Of a DNA stretch of 64,000 nt, positions 58,496 through 64,000 are shown piece after piece (position 1 is the first letter of the stretch; each line of letters opens with the position of its first letter). Made by a program: the position numbers and the translations under genes. This DNA is from Zonotrichia leucophrys gambelii (Eukaryota; Chordata; Aves; Passeriformes; Passerellidae), in contig NC_088172.1 in NCBI RefSeq assembly GCF_028769735.1, positions 36,480,397-36,544,396 on the forward strand, written 5' to 3'. Below the pieces are notes generated by a model. The model did not search any database and had not been told where the DNA came from. It was given only the letters and a program-made list of their open reading frames with translations.

Positions 58496-61400
58496 AATAG
58501 AATGTGTCATTGCCAGTGTGAGTTCCAAAATGTTGTCTGTTTTGCAAATGGCTCCAGTTCCTGTAGTCCAGTGATGACAAAAATGCTTTTGTTTTCATGG
58601 TTACATAGAAAAACCAAAATATATGATCTATAAATTATCAAAATCTGAAAGTGAATAAAAGCAGCTCTTTTACTTGGATTGTTATTGCTATAATCTCCTA
58701 ATTTATTGTGGAGCTCAGCACATGATGTGTAACTGTTTGAGGATAATAATAATTAGCCTCTTCCCTGTTCAACATTTTATCTAACAATATTACAGCACTA
58801 ACTGAAGCCCTGAGCAAAGAGAAACTTTGCTTTCTCATGTTCTGCTGCAGAGGAGATTAAAAGTATGCATTATTAGTGTAACAGCACTGATTGTTATTCT
58901 CTCCAAAGTGCCTTAAGCATCATTTATTAACACCACTAAAACATTTAACAGCACTTTTAAAAATTTGTAGGACAGTAAAATCAGTTTTATTTCAAGTGCA
59001 ATTTTCACCTGGTAGATGGTCCTGTTCTGGGCAGGATTGAGCTATATTGGTGCCTTATGCTTTCAAACATCTTACGTACAATGGCTGAGCACTGAGGCAT
59101 ACATCACAGGAAGCTGGAGAGTGGCAGTGTTTATCACAGCAGGCTCAGGGGTTGATTAAGGTCTCTCCAGCCCTGAGATCTGCCAAGGTCTCCATTATAA
59201 TACTCTTTTTTTTAGGTCTGTGTATACGGTGTTTGTGCAGGAGGATTCACTGTCGTGAATCAGACGAGGTGCTGCACTGATGCCCAGACTGAGTCTTCTG
59301 AGAGAGTGAAACAATCTGACATGAACTGACATCAGCACCATCCCAGTAAAGAATAAACCTTTGTGGAGGAGGAAAAGCACAACCCACCCCTGCACTCCAA
59401 ACACAGCGGTGCCCTCTATTTTTGAGGAGCCAGAGACAACCCACTGTGGTTCTTTCCAACCTTACCCATTTTCTTCTTCTGTGATTTACCTTGGAGGAAA
59501 CCATCCTTTGGGGAAGAGCAAATGGACCTTTTCTTCCATCAGTCCAGTATGGAAACAGCAGGGCTGTGAAGTACAGAACCCTGTGTCTCTGGCATCCAAG
59601 GCTATGTCCCAGCTGTGCTTTGTAGGACACTTCAGGTGTGTTGGAATCCAGGGGGATCATTGCACTTCAGCGAAAGTCCGACACTTTCCCGATCTTCAGA
59701 AATCATGGGATGAGCATGTACAGCCAGACAGTCACAGGGCATCCATCCTTCTCCTGCTCTCACTCAGGATTCCTGTGGGATCAGGCGCATCTGACGGGAA
59801 GATGCAGATTTCTAATGACTTTCCACCTCTCGTGGAAATCTGCAGGGAAAATCTCCCTGAGAACGGTATAGCATATTGATTACCAGCCAAGACATAACAA
59901 AAGTGAGTGAGCAGCTCTGTGTTCCTGTTTTCTCATGTGGCCTTATACCAACTGGGATGGCTCAGGGATTTGACACTGGGAATTGCAGCATGGGAAGCTG
60001 ACCATAAACAAGAGAAATTGTAAGGCAGTTACAGCTGCCAGGGAAGGCTGCAACAGAACTTCATTTACATTCTGTTTCAAGAAAGGTCAAAATGATGGTA
60101 AACAACAACTTTTAGCGCAGTCATAGAGTAGGGAGGCTGGAGATCCTCATAACTTGGAATAGCCCTTGCCATAGATGGTGGGCATAAAAAAGAAAGGAAT
60201 CTAAACATATTCCAAGTATACATTATTTATTTATGAATAATTTGAATTCAAACATTAAGTGGTTTTGTCTATGATGAGTATTTGTTTATGTCACAGACAA
60301 AGGTAGGAATTATTTCCAGCCTATTCAAGAGCTAAACTTCAGCAGGATGAAACCTGGCAAAGAGGTGTGTGCTTATTCCAGAGACCTGCACCCCCTCCAA
60401 AAGGCAGCAACAGCCTCAGCGGATCACAATAAGTGCAGTGAAAATAGGGAACTGATTGAGAACAGCAAGCAGAAGTACTCCAAAGCAACTTAGCAGGGAC
60501 TTTTGATCTTTTTTGTTAGCAAATAATGACATTTACTGTCAAAAGCTGCAGAGGTCATCAGCTATCCATCTCCTCCATTGGGTGTCCCCTGGCTATTTTT
60601 GATTGGATTCCCTTTCATCAGGAACTACAGACCTGTGCTGTCCTCTAAAGTTTAGCTATTGCATCACTTTCCCTTGTGCAGGCTTTGTTACACAACTATT
60701 TTTCCAGCCTAGATTTATTTGTGAAGGTCACAGAGGACTGGCTGTGATAAGAGCCCAGAAGCCTTCACTTTGCTTCTGAATTGTTCTTGTTAATTCAGTG
60801 CTGATTGGAGATTGATACAGCCCTGGAGATCAAAGTCTCCTATTCCCCATGACAGCTCAAGCTTCTCCTCAGGGCACTTTTGGCTTGACCCAGAGGTAGC
60901 ACAGGTTCCAAATCCATTAAGTCCTTCACCCTTTTCAGATGAATCTCATTCCTGTAAGTTTTGGTAATGGTTTTGTGCTGTGAACGTCTGTTCTCCTGAA
61001 ATTAAACTGTCATCTAACTCCTTCTGGTCACTTGGCTGAACTCAAATCACAACTGAGAGTGCTCTGGAAGCCAGTTCTATTATTTTTCATAATCATTCAG
61101 TTGCTGAACTACCCTTTGAATCTTCAGGCACAGTCACTGTCAAATTTAACATCTATGAGAAAAGTTTTTACCTTTCAGTTCATTTCTGTGCAAGTAATAT
61201 CACTTGTTTAAAATTACTCAGAGCCTGAGATACTTCAAAATCTATGTACAGGAATTTAGATGAATAACATGTTTGAAGTTGAAAGGCCAGGCCACCTCAG
61301 ATAAATTGCTTTTTCACATGTACAGATCAAGCTAATGTAATAGAGCAACAACATGGCCATAGAAAGCCTTGTTTGGTCACTTACCACAGAAATAGAAACA

Positions 61401-62023
61401 GAAACATCACAGAAACAGATTTTCAAATTATGGGTGTTGTTTGGGGCTTTTTTTCTTATTATTAAAATACATTTATTTTATGTATATGCAGATAAGCAGA
61501 CAAATACACAATTTAATAAGAACATACCCATCTGTTATAGACTTAGGCACACAATGAAATTTCAAGTGAATTTAAACTCTTCTACGTTTGCATAGGTGAC
61601 CAAAAGTTATTTGTGTAACTTTTGTATGCTTTCATTTTGAAAGAATCGTGCTACTGTTATTATTAGCCCCAGATCTGTATTTTTTTAAAATATATATTTA
61701 TTCATAGAGAGATTTGTCATTTTACAATTTGAAGTAAATTTCTTCCAGTCTTTGTCTGATGCTCCAAAACCCATAAAGCACTTATGTGTCTCTGGCTTAT
61801 CAGTTGTTTTTTGACACTGGAAAAGGTAACATTTCCTTGGTTTTGCTGGAATTCAGGGACTGCAGGGCTGCTTGAAACTTGTGAAAGAAGTGCCAAGGAA
61901 AAAAGCTCCCCATGCTTTTCCATGTAGACAGGAGACCATCATCCTAACGTGGCTGTGAACAGCACAAGCACAGTTTGTAGGGTTTGAAATTTGCAAACAT
62001 TTAATGGATTTGTTATCTTCAAA
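58496..62023. other. Unique DNA holding the longest non-repeat open frame
   Basis: No recognised gene. It holds the unassigned 172-codon frame at 59361-59879 and an AT-rich block at about 58690-59000 with conserved-element texture. Confidence 0.35.
59361..59879 (+). other. Unrecognised 172-codon open frame
   Basis: The longest open frame in the window that is not simple repeat. The predicted product begins MWRRKSTTHPCTPN and ends ENLPENGIAY. It has Cys and Ser/Pro in no clear pattern, no signal peptide, no membrane segment and no motif I recognise. A 'ttttttttag' acceptor-like site lies at about 59206-59215, upstream. An open frame of this length can arise by chance in 64 kb; a lineage-specific transcript or retained non-coding exon is the alternative. 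I do not call it a gene. Confidence 0.12.
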
Positions 62024-62580
62024 GAATTGCAGAATCATGGAATCGGGTTGGAAGGGACCTTGAAGATAATTTTCTTCCAACTGCCTGCCATGGGCAGGGA
62101 CAATTTTCACTGGGCCATATAGTTCAAAGCCCCATCCAACCTGGCCTTCAGCATTTCCATGGATGGAGACCCACAGTTTCTCTGGGAAACCTGTGGCAGG
62201 GCCTCACCACCCTCACAATAATTGATTTTTTTTTTTCCTAATATCTAATCTAAACCTGCCCTCTTTCAGTCTGAATCTCCTGCCTCTAGTCCTGTAAGTC
62301 AAGGTTCCTATAAAAAGTCCCTCTCTGTCTTTCTTGTTGGGTCTCTTCAGGCACTGGAAGGCCACAATTAACTCATCTGAAGCTTCTCTTTCCCAGGCTG
62401 AACAAGCACAACTCTCCCAGCCTTTCCTTGTGGCAGAGGTTCTCCATCCCTCTGATCATCTTGGTGGCCCCCTCTGGCCTCACTCCAAGAGGTCCCTGTC
62501 CTCCCTGTGCTGGGGATGCCAGAGCTGGCATCTGGGGTGCAGAATTCAAAGTGGGGCCTCACAAGTGTTGGATGACACAG
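62024..62580 (-). mobile_element. CR1 LINE, 3' UTR
   Basis: 'aattgcagaatcatggaatc', 'gggttggaagggaccttgaa', 'actgcctgccatgggcaggg', 'ccccatccaacctggccttc', 'tctaatctaaacctgccctc', 'ctttcccaggctgaacaagc', 'ctgatcatcttggtggccc' and 'aagtggggcctcacaagtg' give a reversed CR1 of 557 bp that keeps its 3' terminus and is truncated toward its 5' side. Confidence 0.97.
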
Positions 62581-64000
62581 GAACTGCACAAATAATTAGA
62601 AGAGGCTGAAGGTTCAATCTGAGGACAGAAATGGGAGATCACCAGGGCCTTGTTACTGATACAATGAAGGAACGGGGCCTGATGAATTACACAAATGTTC
62701 CCTCAGGGACCTCCCTCTCTTCTTGATTTATAAGTCATAGTGATACAATTATTTGATAAACATCTGATGATTAAGACTATTAATATTTATTTTTGGACCC
62801 AACCTCATGGAAACTTTCCTGTCCTTCAAAGAAAGTTGTTGAATGTTCCTATGACTAGAATGGACACTCTGTCCTCACATTTGCAAAACTCACATTTGTA
62901 AAAATAAAATGTTCCTGTCAGCCAGCTCTGATTCTTGAGATCTCAGTTATGGAAATTTACAACAAAGAAAAAAGGTGTATTTTATATTTGTACAGTCATA
63001 GCAAAAGCACATATTTTTTCTTATTTCCTAAGTTGTCATGAGCCTGCTTATGCAGCTGTGAAGAAAGAGACTATGCTTGTCACTTTTGCTCTTAAATCTT
63101 GGAACAGAAATAAGTAGGAAATCATTGGGCTGAGGCTGGGGTAGTGCAGGAGACACAGCACCTTGTAATTCTCCCAACAGAGGATCAAAGCAGGGCCTGA
63201 GCAGGCAGAAATAAAACCCTGTGCACATTAAGGCTCTTGTTCTCAGTTTGTCTTTTCCTTCACTAACAGAGCATTTATCTTAATTTTCTGTGGTTTTAGA
63301 TTCATGTCTGCAGCACAGGTCTATAATGAAGACTGTGAGGAGATCCCAGCAGAACAAACCTCTGCAAGAGCATCCTTAATTGCAAGAATGTGCTTGTGCC
63401 TGCCCTGCTCAGCAGCATGAGGTGCCTGCTCATGCTCAGCTGTCACGAGGCCTTATTAATAAATGTACCGACTTATAAGAAGACTTTTTAATGAAGGTGC
63501 ATGCACTTGGATTTCTGCAATCCTATTCAATCTACAGATTGAGCTTTTTGTGTGATGAGGAGTAAAAGGCTTTCTAGTCATTCCTTGCCTGAATTAGCAT
63601 TGCTCCAGCTTTCACTAGAATATATGGTTTCACAAATTTTACAAATTCATAGTTTCTCCTGGCATCTGCTTTTTGATTTCTTTTCTGGAAATACAGTATA
63701 ATTTCCTTCTTAAAAAGAAAAAAAAAAAAAAAAAGGAGAAAATTGAAGAGTGTCCTGCTGACATCCTGATATTTGCCTACTGATTATAGATACGCAGTTT
63801 CTGTTATGAAGGAGTATTAAGATATTTGCATTCAAAGTTGAAACATAAAAATATGTTGGAACTGTCTGTAACAACACACAGTTTCCTGCCCACACAGCAT
63901 TTTCCTCTTTTCTCTAGCTGTGAAGATACTACAGGGATAAGTTCTGCACAAGGACTAGAAGCTGTCATTGTGTTTTTCAGTCTATTTGCAGTGTCAGCTG
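62581..64000. other. Unique AT-rich DNA to the window end
   Basis: No gene recognised. A run of 17 A lies at 63718-63734. Confidence 0.4.

Noticed and set aside
1..64000. CRISPR array, bacterial operon, tRNA or rRNA gene, phage or plasmid module
   Set aside because: No regularly spaced direct repeats with unique spacers, no cloverleaf-like gene seen, no ribosome-binding or tight gene spacing; repeat content is plainly avian.

Overview
This window looks like avian nuclear DNA, most probably from a songbird. At least twenty fragments of CR1, the dominant bird LINE, lie on both strands, several ending in the ATTCTATG-type octamer tails typical of avian CR1. Five retroviral LTRs and one provirus remnant add to this. 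There is no dense coding, no operon structure and no long open frame. Most of the 64 kb is AT-rich, single-copy-looking, non-coding sequence. The songbird assignment is an inference from repeat style; I could not run a repeat library.

Layout. 1-614: AT-rich DNA ending in a possible terminal coding exon (strong acceptor at 535-536, stop at 612-614), the only gene-like signal I would keep. 2-6 kb: a CR1 fragment, a solo LTR (3658-4499, 4-bp target duplication), a CR1, and the 3' end of a decayed provirus on the minus strand (env transmembrane remnant, polypurine tract, LTR 5114-5536). 6-14 kb: unique DNA with one CR1 ORF2 fragment. 14.0-15.8 kb: a minus-strand CR1 split by a plus-strand LTR of about 1.15 kb that itself carries a GGGAGA/GGAGA microsatellite. 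16-26 kb: mostly unique DNA, with a GC-rich block, a CR1 and a compact LTR (22658-23008). 26.5-29.7 kb: a repeat cluster of several CR1 copies, LTR 26811-27153, and a solo LTR 29347-29737 related to the 14.5 kb one. 30-55 kb: unique DNA with scattered CR1 3' ends, two strong short hairpins, and a second GGAGA array at 54138-54356. 55-64 kb: three more CR1 copies, one with a tail of about 180 bp, in otherwise unique DNA.

No set of genes works together here. What can be read is layered insertion history: LTR into CR1, CR1 next to CR1, and simple repeats growing inside an LTR. The window fits a gene desert, or the 3' flank or intron of a large gene. I found no undescribed biological system; the most useful observations are the nested LTR family with its internal microsatellite, the candidate terminal exon, and a few short inverted repeats longer than chance predicts.
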